Assembly (NCBI RefSeq): GCF_010093595.1
Contig: NW_022985452.1
Location: forward strand, 862,431 to 926,430
Source: Mytilinidion resinicola
Taxonomy: Eukaryota > Ascomycota > Dothideomycetes > Mytilinidiales > Mytilinidiaceae
Length of the DNA stretch: 64,000 nucleotides
Direction: 5' to 3'
The notes under the pieces were generated by a model, which was not told where the DNA came from, made no database searches, and was given only the letters and a program-made list of their open reading frames with translations. Of the stretch, positions 11,934 to 23,401 are shown piece after piece. Position numbers and translations under genes: made by a program. How positions within the stretch are numbered: position 1 is the first letter of the stretch; every line of letters begins with the position of its first letter.

Positions 11934-12133
11934 GAATTCCTCTGACGAGGCATTGTATTAATTTGAAGTAGCTACTCGTCAAATGACTTCATTGCATAAG
12001 AAAGTGTTATTATGAAAGACGTCTAAGTCACGTGGATTGTCGGGTCGGAAAAACTGCTCGGAGCCTCCAGAAAATGGCTTCGACGATGTTTGGAGCTGCA
12101 ACCTCGAACATTCGTACAAAACCCACCGCTAAG

Positions 12134-13747
12134 ATGCTTTGCGCCAGTGAGTACCACTTTATGCGCATGATTTATTGCCGTTTGCTGACAATCTCTTTAG
12201 TTTCTGGAGAAGCGCCCCAATTCCCCGTAGCTTCGCGCAAGAGCGGTTCGTACACAACCTTGCCCTCTGAGTCTGGATCGCATCTGACAGCACCTAGGCA
12301 ATGTCTTCGAGAAGCGCTTGATCGAGGCGCATATTTCAGAGCACCACACGGACCCAGTAACGGGCGAAGATCTTTCCATGGACGACCTCATTGAACTCAA
12401 ATCATCTCATGTCGTCAAACCTCGACCCCAAACCCTGACCTCTATTCCTTCACTTCTGTCCGCCTTCCAGGCCGAGTGGGACGCGATCGCTCTCGAGACC
12501 TTCACATTGAAGCAACAGCTATCACAAACGCGAAAAGAGCTTAGCACCGCGCTATACCAGAACGATGCAGCCACGAGGGTTATTGCGAGGATCACAAGGG
12601 AACGCGACGAGGCTCGAGAGGCGCTCTCGAATGTCACGATCAGCGGGGCTACAAATGTTGATGCGATGCAAGTGGACAACCAGGAACTGTCTGAGGAATT
12701 AGCGGCCAAGGTTGACGAGACAATGCAACAGTACGTCCTGTCTGAACGTTGTTTTGGGCACATTCTAACGGTCATAGGCTCTCGAGCACACGGCGCAAAC
12801 GGCCTATTCCGGATGGCTGGGCCACTGCGGAAACGATTGAAGCATTTGAGCCCACGGACTCCTCCGAACCGCTCTATCCCGGTAGCAGCATCGTCTCTGT
12901 CGATAAGGAGAAAGATCTTGCCCTTTTCGGCGGAGCAGATGGTGTTGCTGGTGTATACTCCGTATCACAAAAGCAGGTTGTGCATGCTCTGAAGTGTGGA
13001 AGCGCGGTGACGGCGACAGCATGGTGGGGGCCGCGCCAGGTTGTTGCGACCTCTGCAGGAGCAGTAAAAGTGTTTGAAGACGGTGCAGAGGTTGCACAGC
13101 TTGGGTCTCATGCTGGGTCTGCCACGTCGCTGGCAATTCACCCAAGCGGAGATATCCTGGCATCAACTGGCGCGGATAAGAGCTTCATGTTCTACGACCT
13201 GACGAGCATGAAGGTTGCTTCACACATCTATACCGACACAGGTATGCGTAACCCCTTTTTTATACTGTAAGTCACTAATTTTTTTCCAGAAATCTTGTGC
13301 AGCGAGTTTCATCCAGATGGCCATCTATTCGGAGTAGGTGGGAAGGACGGGCAGATCAAGCTCTTCGACGTAAAGACCGGAGCTAATGCCGCCTCGTTTG
13401 ACGCCGGCGGTGTGCCGAACAGTCTCTCGTTTTCGGAGAACGGCACTTGGCTTGCTTCGTCTATCAAGGGACAGACTAGCGTGACTATCTTTGATCTCCG
13501 GAAGATGCAGACCATCAAGGTGCTTGATGTTGGAAGTCCCGTCGAAAGCGTGCACTGGGACTACACCGGACAATTTGTCGCGATTGCAGGGCCAGGCTGC
13601 GTCTCGGTCCAGCAGTATGTGAAGTCCTCAAAGAGCTGGTCAGAGCCGTTCAGGAAGGCTATTCCCGCCAAGGACCTACAGTGGGGACCGGACGCATCTT
13701 CTCTGGTTGTATTGACGCCGGAGGGCGCCATCAGCATCTTGGGTTGA
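12134..13747 (+). CDS. PRP19: Prp19, U-box E3 ligase / splicing factor (470 aa, 5 exons)
   Basis: Exons 12134-12146, 12201-12245, 12298-12730, 12778-13241 and 13290-13747 join in phase. The N-terminus MLCAISGEAPQ..VASRKSGNVFEKR is the Prp19 U-box, which recruits the E2. The conserved DPVTGEDLSMDDLI follows, then a coiled-coil tetramerisation segment (about residues 75-170) and a seven-bladed WD40 domain from about 200 to the end. Prp19 is the core of the NineTeen Complex, needed for spliceosome activation, and also acts in DNA repair in the nucleus. Five exons with two tiny ones at the 5' end is usual for fungal Prp19. An in-frame ATG at 12074 would add 20 residues; I prefer 12134 because nearly all Prp19 proteins begin with MLC. 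Confidence 0.93.
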
Positions 13748-14224
13748 ACAGGGCAAAAGGGCGTGTCAAGTGATTTTGGGCATGGAGTTTCCGAGTGTAA
13801 TATATCAGATAGTTGGCTTGCAGACAAATGCGATGGGCACGGAATAGTTGGAATGCCATAGTTGGAATGCACAACTGCAGGACTGTCTCGCCTCACTCCC
13901 TCGTGACAGGCGCATGGCGAGCAACGTGAACTTCGGTAGCCTAGTGGTTCGGTCGACGGGCTTCCTCCAGCGTGACAAATCCAACGAGCGCGCATGTCGC
14001 TTTCCTCACTTTCATCTTTGTTCTGATGGGATGGAATGACATGCGCCGCTCGTGGTAATCGACGCCCGAACCCTTGCCACCACCAAACCCGCTGTACACA
14101 ACAACTCAGCAGTCCGTGGACACAAACGCACCGACACCCGCCTCCTCCTGTAATTTGGCCCGATCTAGCTCCTACTCGCGCCAACCTCTCTTCAACCTTG
14201 GGCCTCATCGAACCGCTGCAGAGC

Positions 14225-15554
14225 ATGGACGACGACTCGTACTACGGTTGCTCGCACAGACATAAGGTATGCAGAGCCCCGAATTCAAGCGCTGGTCTGC
14301 CAGATGCGCTTCCATAACCCGCGAGACTGACTGTGCTCCCCCGCAGAGGACTCGGAATCACATGGACGGCGAAAGGTCGTCCTCTTCTTGGAGTAGCAGC
14401 CCATTCCTACGCGTCCGCTCCACCTCAGAGGAGTCCAGTTCAAACCCACGCCCGCCTCAACGCCGCCTCCCAGAATTCGACCGCCTCACGGGAATCGAGC
14501 TCCCTCGCATACACAGAGAGAGATACGCAGGAGACGGCATGGACTTCAGGCGACCGGTTGCTTCGACATCACGCAATGCGGATATGGACGTCATTGATCT
14601 AACAGCGGACGATGCGGGGCCTTCTCGACCACCAGAGCCCATAGAAACGGCCTCTATTCGTGCTTCACGGCCCCCGCGCTATCACCGAGAGATTATTGAC
14701 GTCGAACATCTGGATGACGTGCCCGGGCAATCATCCTCCTATCGACCAGAGAATACCTCACAAGTACCAGCGAGCCCGGATGTGGAGTTTGTCTCTGCGC
14801 GCACGATCGATCCACCGCGCCGACACCTTCCGAATCCCAATCTCCGCCATGCCGATATCGATCTAACAGACGACAACATGCTCCGAGCACTTGGGCGTCA
14901 CGAGCATGATGAACGGGATGATCCTTTCAGAACGGGGGCGTTGGACTTGGCATATGGACGACGAATGGGAAACATAATGAGGATGGAAAGCTTGCGGCAA
15001 GGCTTTGTTGGGGCGTTGGCAGGAGGAGAGTTGTGGCGAGTTATGGGGATGGGCGGTGCGGTGCGTGCGCCTGAGCTGCGGACTGGTGGACGTCCGCGGA
15101 ACATCATTCAGTTTGCTGCGCCAGATTTGAACTTTGCGGCGGTGGGTTTCGACATGGGCCTAGAGAGGGAACGTCCACCACCACCGCCACCAACGTACAA
15201 GAAGCCCGACCCAGCGCCGAAAGGCTTTACGAGATCGCCAGTGGAAGACGAAATTCTGATATGCCCGAATTGCAAGGACGAACTGTGTACTGGGGACTCG
15301 GATCTCAAGAAACAGGTCTGGCTTGTGAAAGGATGTGGTCATGTCAGTATTCCTGGATTCTAGTGTAGGACGTTCCGGATGCTAATTTTGCGCAGGTCTA
15401 TTGTGGCGAATGTACAACACACCGTCAACTCAAAGGGCGAAAGACGAAGAGCAGATCTACCGATAACCTTCCACCAGCATTCAAAACCTGTGTTGCTGAA
15501 GGATGCGACAAAAAGGTGCACCACAAGACTTCTATGATTCAAGTTTACCTATGA
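14225..15554 (+). CDS. RING-type protein with SUMO-interacting-like motifs (398 aa, 3 exons)
   Basis: Exons 14225-14266, 14347-15342 and 15396-15554 join in phase 0. The long middle region is polar and disordered and contains acidic hydrophobic cores that look like SUMO-interacting motifs (VIDLTADD near residue 96, EIIDVEHLDD, DIDLTDD). The C-terminal zinc domain has ICPNCKDEL, then KGCGHVYCGECTTH split by an intron, then TCVAEGCDKKV: a RING with C-x2-C, C-x-H-x2-C-x2-C and C-x4-C pairs. Motif order suggests a SUMO-targeted ubiquitin ligase of the Slx8/Rfp type, often called cell cycle control protein in fungal annotations. That function is inferred; no partner gene is nearby. Confidence 0.75.
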
Positions 15555-16075
15555 AAGACCGTGTCTGAATGCGCTGGTTCTTTCAACGAGCTTACACTTA
15601 CAATTGAGCGTTTCAATTTCGTTAGCTCTCACCAGCATACTCCTATCATAGGGTCACTTTTTCTTGTTTCTTGTTGTCGCTTTGCATAACCCTGGGACTC
15701 GGGCTCAAGATCTGGTTTGGGAGTTTGTTGGCAGGGGGCGGCAATGGTCATGGTATAGGACCTTCGGCGGTATTACGATTTCGACTGTATGTAGGCTAGT
15801 GCTGTATAATGGTACTTCTCTGGAATATTTAGAATCTAACTGCAATTTCGAATTCTTTGCCCAGGGCTCAGGTACGAAGCTGCTTTTGATGTGTGAAGAG
15901 CCTCGGCGTTTCCGGGGTTAGCGCGCTAAGCATGCCTGTCCCATCTCACATCCGTTGAGCTTCAAGCTCTCACCAGAAATTCACCACTCCCCAGAAATTA
16001 ATGCCCACTTCAAGCGGCAGACTTTCCCTCCAGATCACTGGACAGAGCTCCCTCCAGTCGCGTCCTACCCCCAGA
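15555..16075. other. Intergenic spacer
   Basis: Short frames only. It holds the 3' end of the RING gene and the upstream region of PHS1; no repeat or RNA gene is seen. Confidence 0.45.
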
Positions 16076-16981
16076 ATGTCAACTCAATCCCGACCCACCA
16101 GCGCGAAAACAAACTACCTCCTCGCCTATAACTTTGTCTCCGCAGTGCTCTGGCTCACGGTGCTGGGCCGTGTTGTGCTGATCAGTAAGGATAATGGTGG
16201 ACCAGTGAAGGCGGCGGAGACGGGAAAGGTGTATCAAGGGCTGGAGAGCTTTACGAGACTGGTCCAGACGGGCGCATTGCTCGAGGTTGTGCATAGCTTG
16301 GTTGGTGAGTGCCATCTCAATATACACGTCAATCGCGGGGCAAACCGGGTCTTCCGAAGAGATGGGAATAGCAACCGAGAATCTGGATGCTGGCTAACGC
16401 TTACAAGGCATCGTCCGCGCCCCCATCTTCACGACCTTAACCCAAGTCGCGAGCCGCATCCTGCTGACATGGGGCGTGGGATACAACTTCCCACAGACTA
16501 CGGCGAACAGCCCGGCCTACTCGAGTATGCTGCTGGCGTGGTCGGTGACAGAGGTGGTGCGGTACTCGTATTTTGTATTTGTGCTGGGTGGGGTGGGGGT
16601 TCCAGGGGTGCTGAGCTGGATGAGGTGCGTTTCTCTTTTCGCTTCACATCAGATGTCAGAGAGCATTGAAGGGAGACCAGACATAAAGAGCTAATCATTG
16701 CTGGTATAGATACAACACCTTCTTCCTTCTCTATCCCATCGGAATCTCGAGCGAATGTTGGTTGATCTATAAAGCTATTGCGCCGGCTTCGGAGTGGAAT
16801 CCTCTCTTTGGGTATGCTCTTTGGGGCGTGCTGGCGACCTATGTGCCTGGTAAGTCGGTGCGGCTCGTCTTGTTGCCTTTGGAGGCTAATGAATGCTCTC
16901 CCAGGCGCATATATGCTATATACCTATATGATGAGCCAGCGGCGACGCGTCATGCGCGGCAAGGGCAAGGCGAAGCAGTAG
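16076..16981 (+). CDS. PHS1: Very-long-chain 3-hydroxyacyl-CoA dehydratase, PHS1/HACD (220 aa, 4 exons)
   Basis: Exons 16076-16304, 16408-16624, 16710-16849 and 16905-16981 join in phase. This is a six-helix ER membrane protein of the PTPLA family: YLLAYNFVSAVLWLTVLGR at the N-terminus, LLEVVHSLVGIVRAP, LLTWGVGYNFP and a C-terminal basic tail RRRVMRGKGKAKQ that could act as ER retention. It catalyses the third step of fatty-acid elongation, removing water from 3-hydroxyacyl-CoA. The catalytic Tyr and Glu are visible seven residues apart in LLYPIGISSE (Tyr157, Glu164). Length equals the family norm. An in-frame ATG at 16001 would add 25 residues without hydrophobic character, so I chose 16076. 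Confidence 0.92.
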
Positions 16982-17161
16982 ATTCTTACAAGCTCCCTGA
17001 GGCGTCGCAAATGGTGCTAAGTAAGTGTGCAACGACTTAGTTAATGTCCTGGTGCTGTACTGTACATTATGTAATTACGACCCAACATATATACTGCTTT
17101 CCACACACAGCGCCGACGTCTGCTTTCTCCTCATTCACAGCTTACGTTGACTCAATCTCTT

Positions 17162-19101
17162 CTATCTTTCTTCGTCTTGATCATCATGCCCAACTCTTCT
17201 TTCCTGTGCTCTCTCAACAGCTTCCAGCTGTCCAGGTGTTGGCAAATCCGGTGCCTCTGTCTCGATTGCTGTCGGCGGTTCTATTCTCACTATCGGCCCC
17301 GAATCCATCTCAAAGACCTCAGAAAAACGTCCCTGTCGAGCTCTTTGTTCATCCAACTCGGAAGGCTTCGGGAATGTTTCATCGCCCCCTGGCGCCTCCA
17401 GCACCCCGAATTTATGGTGCGACGGCAGCTCGTGGATTCCTGAGCTATCAAGTTCTTGCTCATCACCCGCCTTCTGCGCCCGAATAATATCCAACGGCAC
17501 AGCGGGTCGGTTCTGTTCCCGCTCTGTTTCGGTTGCATCGAGCTCGGATGGCTCCCCGCACCCACACAGACCGCGGCGGCGCATGAGATACCACCCGGCC
17601 CCGAGAATGGCTGCGCCTGTGATAGCTCCAATAACGATACCAGCGATTGTGCCGCCTCCAAGCGACGAAGAATGCGATCCGCCTTTGTTCCCCGTGGGAG
17701 TCGTCGTATTAGAAGGATTCTCAGTCGTATCGTTAACCGACCGAATGGCAACAATACTCGATTTCGCATTCGGTTCCCATTTGCACGGGTGCACGGAGAA
17801 GTTGAACCGCTCATAATCGGCAATCAAATACGCCTCCTGCAGAAATGCCCGGCCAAGCGTGTACTGCGTGTCGTTTGTCGCGCGTTTGAGAGGAAAGTAG
17901 CGCGTCGTTTCCTCGACGTGTGGCCAAGATATGTTCAGATCGAACGCGGCGTATGGCAGGACAATGTCCACGGTTTCGCCACCGGAGGTGGTGGTGCCAA
18001 GAGTGAAAGTGATGTTCGCGTTCTGCTTCAAGAGGGAGGCATGCTGTGTAGAGTTCACAAGGTAGAGCTCGGAAGTGGAGTTCCAGGTCAGGCCAAATGC
18101 TGTCTCGAAGGCGGAGCAGGCTGAGGTGGGCAGATAAAAGTACGGGAGAGTGGAGTCGATGAAGGCAAAGACTCCGGTCTCTAGCAAAGAGGTTCCTGAG
18201 GAAGAGATCTTCTGTACACCTACAACAAGGTTGCGGGAGATGTCCTCGTAGAAGGGAAAGGTGAGGGTGCTTGGTGTGAAACGGGACGTGTCGTAGCCCC
18301 CGAAAATGAGAGAGCCATAGATCTTGTCGAGACCTGAAAACGGTAAGTCAGTGTCTAGCTTTCAGAACCGAGATCTGCTAATACATGAAAGGCTCACGGT
18401 ATTGGGCGCCTGCGGTATACGCCCAGGAAACGCTAGGTATGGCCTCTTGGTTCTTCAACGACTGGACCAGACTAACTTGCGGGTTATTCACAAAAGTTGA
18501 GAAGTTCGTTGGCCGCGGATTCAAGCCAAGCACTCCAAGCCATGTCATAGTAGTATCGCCCAACCCAGCGACTATGGAATGCTCCACGGTGGGCCCGCCA
18601 CTTCCTTGCCATCCCAGAGTCACTGTGTCGAATCCAAAGTCCCCGAATACATTAAAGCCGAGGTTCTCTTCGATGCCGACGTCAAAGATGGAGTTGGGAA
18701 CCCACGTTAGGGAGTTGTTCTTGTTGAAGAGCCCTCCTCGCGCATCTTTACAGTTGCTCGGCGCATCTTCCGGGCAACCGACGTTTATGACTACTAGTGT
18801 CGAGGTCGATGCGGTCGATGGGAAGACGCGCACATTCTGAGCTGTCTTGCCTACTTGGATCGCGAACGATGACCATGGACCATCATTACCCTCCCAGTAC
18901 TGCGACACACTAGAAGCATTCAGCAATTTGTGCACCAATGGTGGGGTAGTGGTCTCATTACCTAGCTACCACAGGAGCTGGAATCGTGGTGTTGGTCTCA
19001 TCACGCAAGACGAGGTTCTCTCCCAGCACATAGCCCGCAGCTTTCGATGCTATGGTCAAGAGAATCGCAGCTCCATGGTACCCAAAGGGCTTCATCCTCA
19101 T
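17162..19101 (-). CDS. Membrane-anchored aspartic-protease-like protein (607 aa, 3 exons)
   Basis: Exons 19101-18962, 18909-18398 and 18333-17162 join in phase. A signal peptide (GYHGAAILLTIASKAAGYV) precedes a pepsin-fold ectodomain: YWEGNDGPWSSFAIQVG, then RVFPSTASTSTLVV where active peptidases have DTGSS, then IYGSLIFGGYD, and FAFIDSTLPYFYLP as the second lobe. Several N-glycosylation sites follow, then one transmembrane helix (GTIAGIVIGAITGAAILGAG) with basic stop-transfer RRR, and a ~130-residue cytosolic tail. The first catalytic Asp appears replaced, so proteolysis is doubtful, while the second-lobe Asp remains. A receptor, adhesion or scaffold role at the plasma membrane is inference. 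The start was set at the first Met directly before the signal peptide; a Met 31 codons upstream is possible. Confidence 0.78.
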
Positions 19102-20287
19102 ACCAGAAGAACGTGCATTGGATGCGGGGGGTGGAGGTAACTGACAGGAAAGAACGTGGGCAGCTCTCGGCACCAAGAGACAAATCAGCTGCACTTTTAC
19201 TCATCGGGAATATAATAACATCGCCATCTAGCTTAGCTAGGGAACGCCCTGCCCGCGCCGTCGAAGGAGCACGAGGGCGACACCTGCAGCCACGACCCTG
19301 AGAGGGCCGAACCGGGAGCGGGAAGTCGGTTCATGCGGCTAGGGTAGGCGAATTAGGCAGGGCATTAGCATGGATACCGAGGAACAGAACCTAATGTGTG
19401 GAGGCTGGTTCCAAGTTTTCTTTCGCCCCAAGTATCGCAAAGCCCAGGCTGCTTTTCAATTATTGCCTATTCGGGGCGTAAGAGAACTCGGAAGGGCGGC
19501 TCCAGATCTAGTTTAATATCTACTTGTCCTTCCATTCGTTCCACAGGCCAAGAACTCGATACACTCTCGTCGCGCCCATGCCCTCGTTTATGCTTCGTCA
19601 GCGTACTGCCAAGCCAGAAGATGCCGCATTCGGCATACCATCCCGAACCTAAGGCATCGAGCTATGGAGCTTCAAGATGTACCTGCTGACTGCTGCACGC
19701 TTCTACGACCGAATACTATGGTACAATGGACCATCCCAGCTCCAGAAGCCTCGGTGGCGTCAAGCAGTCAGCACACCCGGGAGTCCCAGGAACCAGTTCA
19801 CGCACGTCGGGACAGCTGCACATGGCCGTGTGCCTGCATCCAGAGCGGCTCTCACATTCGTAGCCCGAGTGTCGACGTTATGTTAGTAAGTTAGACCCAC
19901 CATGACCGCCCTTTGGAGCACTCATAGCTTCCTTCAATCCTTTGCAGCTACTTTTTACTGGGCCAGTAAAGGACAAGATGTATTCGTATTGCTTCATCCT
20001 CTTAATGCTACTCCTGTGCGATAGAAGTGATGCATTCGCCACCCGGCGACATGTTGGATTTCCTCGCCGAAAACGTGAGTCCACTTTTTCTCTCGTTCTG
20101 AAACAGAGCTGCGCTCCAGGTTCCTACCGCGAGCTGGATTGAAGTCCAACAGTGCTGTAGCATGCGTTGAGAAACCCTCCAAATAAATATACCTCAATAT
20201 ATGTTGGGCATTGTAGCGTGTTTCATTCAGTAAATCAGCTCGGCGCTGTTGACTTTCTAGTCAACGCTTCCATTCTTTGCCCTCACT
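19102..20287. other. Intergenic region with possible signal-peptide exon
   Basis: About 1.2 kb. Most of it shows nothing. At 19978 an ATG opens a peptide MYSYCFILLMLLLCDRSDAF that is an excellent secretion signal, followed at about 20086 by a GTGAGT donor. It may be the first exon of the secreted repeat gene at 20288, but I could not find a phase-compatible acceptor for that donor. Confidence 0.4.
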
Positions 20288-22524
20288 ATGCTGCAATACG
20301 CGCGTACTGACATTGAGAAAGCGGTATCGAACTCTACCAACACGTGTCCAACTACCTATCCGAGGACCCCGACCGCAGTGTCCTTCCTGACGTCGTCTGG
20401 CTGTAGTGCCATATACGGTGATGACGACGATGACGGCTGGTTCTACGACTACGCGGACCCTTGCATCAAGTCCTACTGCTATGCGAGCCTCACCAGCTAT
20501 TCTAACTACTATGCGTCCGCCAGCATAACGAGCTATTATACAGTCACCCGAACTTATAATTCAGGCATATATGGGACAGGAACACTCGCCAGTGTGATCA
20601 CAGCGGAATCGTATTACACCGTGACTGACACCAGTACGTAAGCCAAGCTACATTCATAGTTCGTCCCTACTAATAACTGTGGCTAGGGATTGCCGTGGCT
20701 GGAGACAATTTCACCCCTTCACCGCCATGCTGTGGACATTGCACGTTGACTGCGCAGACTATTCAGCTCTTCTACTGGTCTGATCAGGTCAAAGCGCCAG
20801 CAGCTACTGCTGCTGCAATCAGTGGTAATGGTAGTGGGATTTACGTGGATCCTGACACCGGCTTTACGTTCATTTCTCCGAGCGTTTATATCGCATTCAC
20901 GTCCTTAGGTGCTACAGACTTTTGCGGACAGGTGGGAACCGTAAGTGTTTCCAAAAGACATGTTCAGCAGTCTTCTTCACGATATTAACTTGCTTACTAG
21001 GCGCTTTATAACACCACCATCGCCCTTGATGCAAGCGAAATAAGTACCGTACGGGACTGGATAACTACTGAGAACTGCACGTTCTACGACGAAACCAGCA
21101 GTCCCGATGTAGAAGGCGCTACGAGTCTACCCCCTCCGGCACCAATTACCTGGGCAGACCTCGGACAGAACTGCTCAACGATAGCAGGCTATTATTACTT
21201 CTCGGACGCCTTCTTCAACGAAGACGATATTGGCGACCCATGCCACCCGATCCTTGCCATCCCCACGAGGGTTCAGGGGCTTCAATCGGCATGGGCTTCT
21301 TGCGAGGCGGGCTACGATGGCGGGTTTTACGACCCCCCGAAGACGCTCACGCAGGGGGGACTGCTTGTACCAACAACCGCTGCCCCAGCTTCTTCTACGC
21401 CAACGATCGCGCCGCCGACTAGCTCCGTTCCTGTGCTTTCTGATACTACTCCGACATCTGCTGCTGATCCTCCTCCGCACCCACCTCCGCCTTCCTCTAC
21501 GCCAGTAGATGCTCCGTCTCCGCCTCCGCCTTCCTCTACACCAGTAGATGCTCCACCTCCCATTTCGCCATCATCCGACCCAGCTGATCCAGCCACAACC
21601 GTGGTGGATCCGGGGACGAGCGTGGCAGAGCCGGGAAAAAGTCCCTCGGATCCGGCTACTGGTGCCCAGGACCCAAGCCAGCCTCAACCTCCAAGTACAG
21701 TCGGAGACCCAGGCAGTACCGCGGTAGACCCTGGACAGCCTGGGCCTCCAGCTTCTTCTGCTCTGCAAGTGCCTCCCCCAGCCTCTTCTGTGGTCGTCAT
21801 CGGTGGCACTACACAGGTGGTCGCAGGCACAACAAAAATAGTTGCTGGAACAACTCAGGTTGTAAAGGGGACGACTCAGATCGTTGGGGGGACAACACAG
21901 ATTGTAGGGGGCACAACACAGGTCGTTGGGGGAACTACTCAGATCGTAAAAGGTCCAACCGCGCCTGCAGCTTCTCCCCCTGTCATCACAATCGGCAGCA
22001 GCGCTATCACCGCCGTGCCCAATCCCACTGATCCCGCAAACCCGGTTTTCGTCGTTGGCGGAACCACATTGACTCCCGGCGGTGCGACGGCAACAGTATC
22101 AAATACTCCTGTCTTCATCCCCTCGGGCGGCTCAAGTGTGGTGGTGGGCACGCAGACGATCCCGTTGACACCCTTGCCAGCGCCATCGCTGCCTCCGCCC
22201 GCTACGATAACAGTTGGTGGTCAGACATTTACAGTTGGCCCGACTGGTTCCAGCGTGGTTCTGGCGCCCGGTACAACTATCTCTGTTGGGGGTCCAGCGG
22301 TTACGGTTTCTGGCACAACTATCACGGTTGGGCCGTCGGGCGTCGTGGTCATTGCGCCGTCGTTGACGAGCACCGTTCCGATCCTAACAGCAACGGTGAG
22401 TGTAGCGGTAACCGGCACAGGCGAATTACCTACGCAGTTCACGGGCGCTGCCGGAAGGACGAGGGCATGGAGGGAGGGGGTTATGATGGCTGGTATGCTA
22501 GGAGTGGGGTGGTATAGGATGTAG
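20288..22524 (+). CDS. Secreted Ser/Thr/Pro-rich repeat protein (about 707 aa, 3 or more exons)
   Basis: Exons 20288-20633, 20687-20940 and 21001-22524 join in phase. The N-terminal ~280 residues are Cys- and Tyr-containing (NTCPTTYP, CCGHCTL, DFCGQVG, NCSTIAGYYYF), like the ectodomain of fungal cell-surface proteins. Next comes a Pro/Ser/Asp linker with two near-identical PPPSSTPVDAP units. Then a tandem array of seven-residue units (GGTTQIV, AGTTQVV, KGTTQIV) at about 21795-21950, and a Val/Thr-rich beta-like region with TITVGGQTFTVGP and TISVGGPAVTVSG. The C-terminus is weakly hydrophobic and could be a diverged GPI signal. The true 5' end is unresolved: the first ATG shown lacks a signal peptide, and the exon candidate at 19978 would supply one. 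Function unknown; probably cell-wall or extracellular. Confidence 0.65.
21796..21950 (+). repeat. 21-bp coding tandem repeat (GTT[QK][IV]V units)
   Basis: Seven consecutive units of 21 bp encode variants of GGTTQVV. Two neighbouring units (around 21880-21930) differ by few bases, which points to recent unit duplication; such arrays in fungal wall proteins often vary in copy number between strains. Confidence 0.75.
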
Positions 22525-23401
22525 ATCCTGGGAAAGTGGTGAGGGTGCTGTAATGATATACATGGATGAGATGATATAATACGAGGAAGAGGTATGATAG
22601 ATACAGTTTGCTGGTATAACCTACGCATCCATTTGCACGTGTTCACTCATGATCTCGCCTGTTTCCCTCTGTTGGCTATAAAAGCGTCGACTCAAGACTC
22701 GGAAGATCCATCAAGGGAGGCTCTGTGGGATGCAACACTGGAGGGGTGTATTCGACATGGGGTGTGCAAAAAGGAAGCGGGGCCCAGTGATGCTGCCGGC
22801 AGTGGAGTGTAGATTCAAAGCCAACAGACTGATGGCAAGCGCTGCAGCGTGTGGGAGTTCAACGTGAATCATGATGCTTACTGTCTTTAACACTTACTAA
22901 TGTCATAGAACGATACTATACCCTATCGCTACCTTGACACTTCGTCAGTCATTACGAGGTAGAGAGCATGTTCTCCATCATCGACTTCCTAAAGAGCGGC
23001 ATTGGCGCCCCAGCGCCAACTCCACCACCACTACCCCATCGATCTCGTTTAGCCATCTTTTTGATCACCACAGCTCCCACCCACTCCATCACGCAAGATC
23101 CCCCCCTCTTTTTTGGACTTCCCAGCCATACTTCGACCCATTGTTTTCTCTTTTGATCCACCACTCCCTCCCCCCCCCAACGACCCATGAAGAAGAAAGT
23201 CAGAACGCGACGGCAACGAGGCTTTGTACCTGGAAGAAGTCCGCCAAAACCTGCAAACATGTGACAAGACACACGACACATGCCACTCACCACTCGCCGC
23301 ACATCACATGTGTACACCCACTCACCACCGTCAGGAGTACCCCAGCACACTCCAAAAAAAATCCGGAAAAGACATAAAACCCCTAGAGAGCTTGAAGCTA
23401 T
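22525..23401. other. Intergenic region between convergent genes
   Basis: This lies between two convergent 3' ends. It contains C-rich runs (for example near 23168-23180) and no frame with recognisable coding character. Confidence 0.45.

Noticed and set aside
17456..18124. 222-codon plus-strand frame opposite the pepsin-fold gene
   Set aside because: Antisense shadow; minus strand has signal peptide, fold motifs and a transmembrane helix in phase.
21327..21596. Gly-rich minus-strand open frame opposite the secreted repeat gene
   Set aside because: It is the antisense shadow of the Pro/Ser-coding linker.
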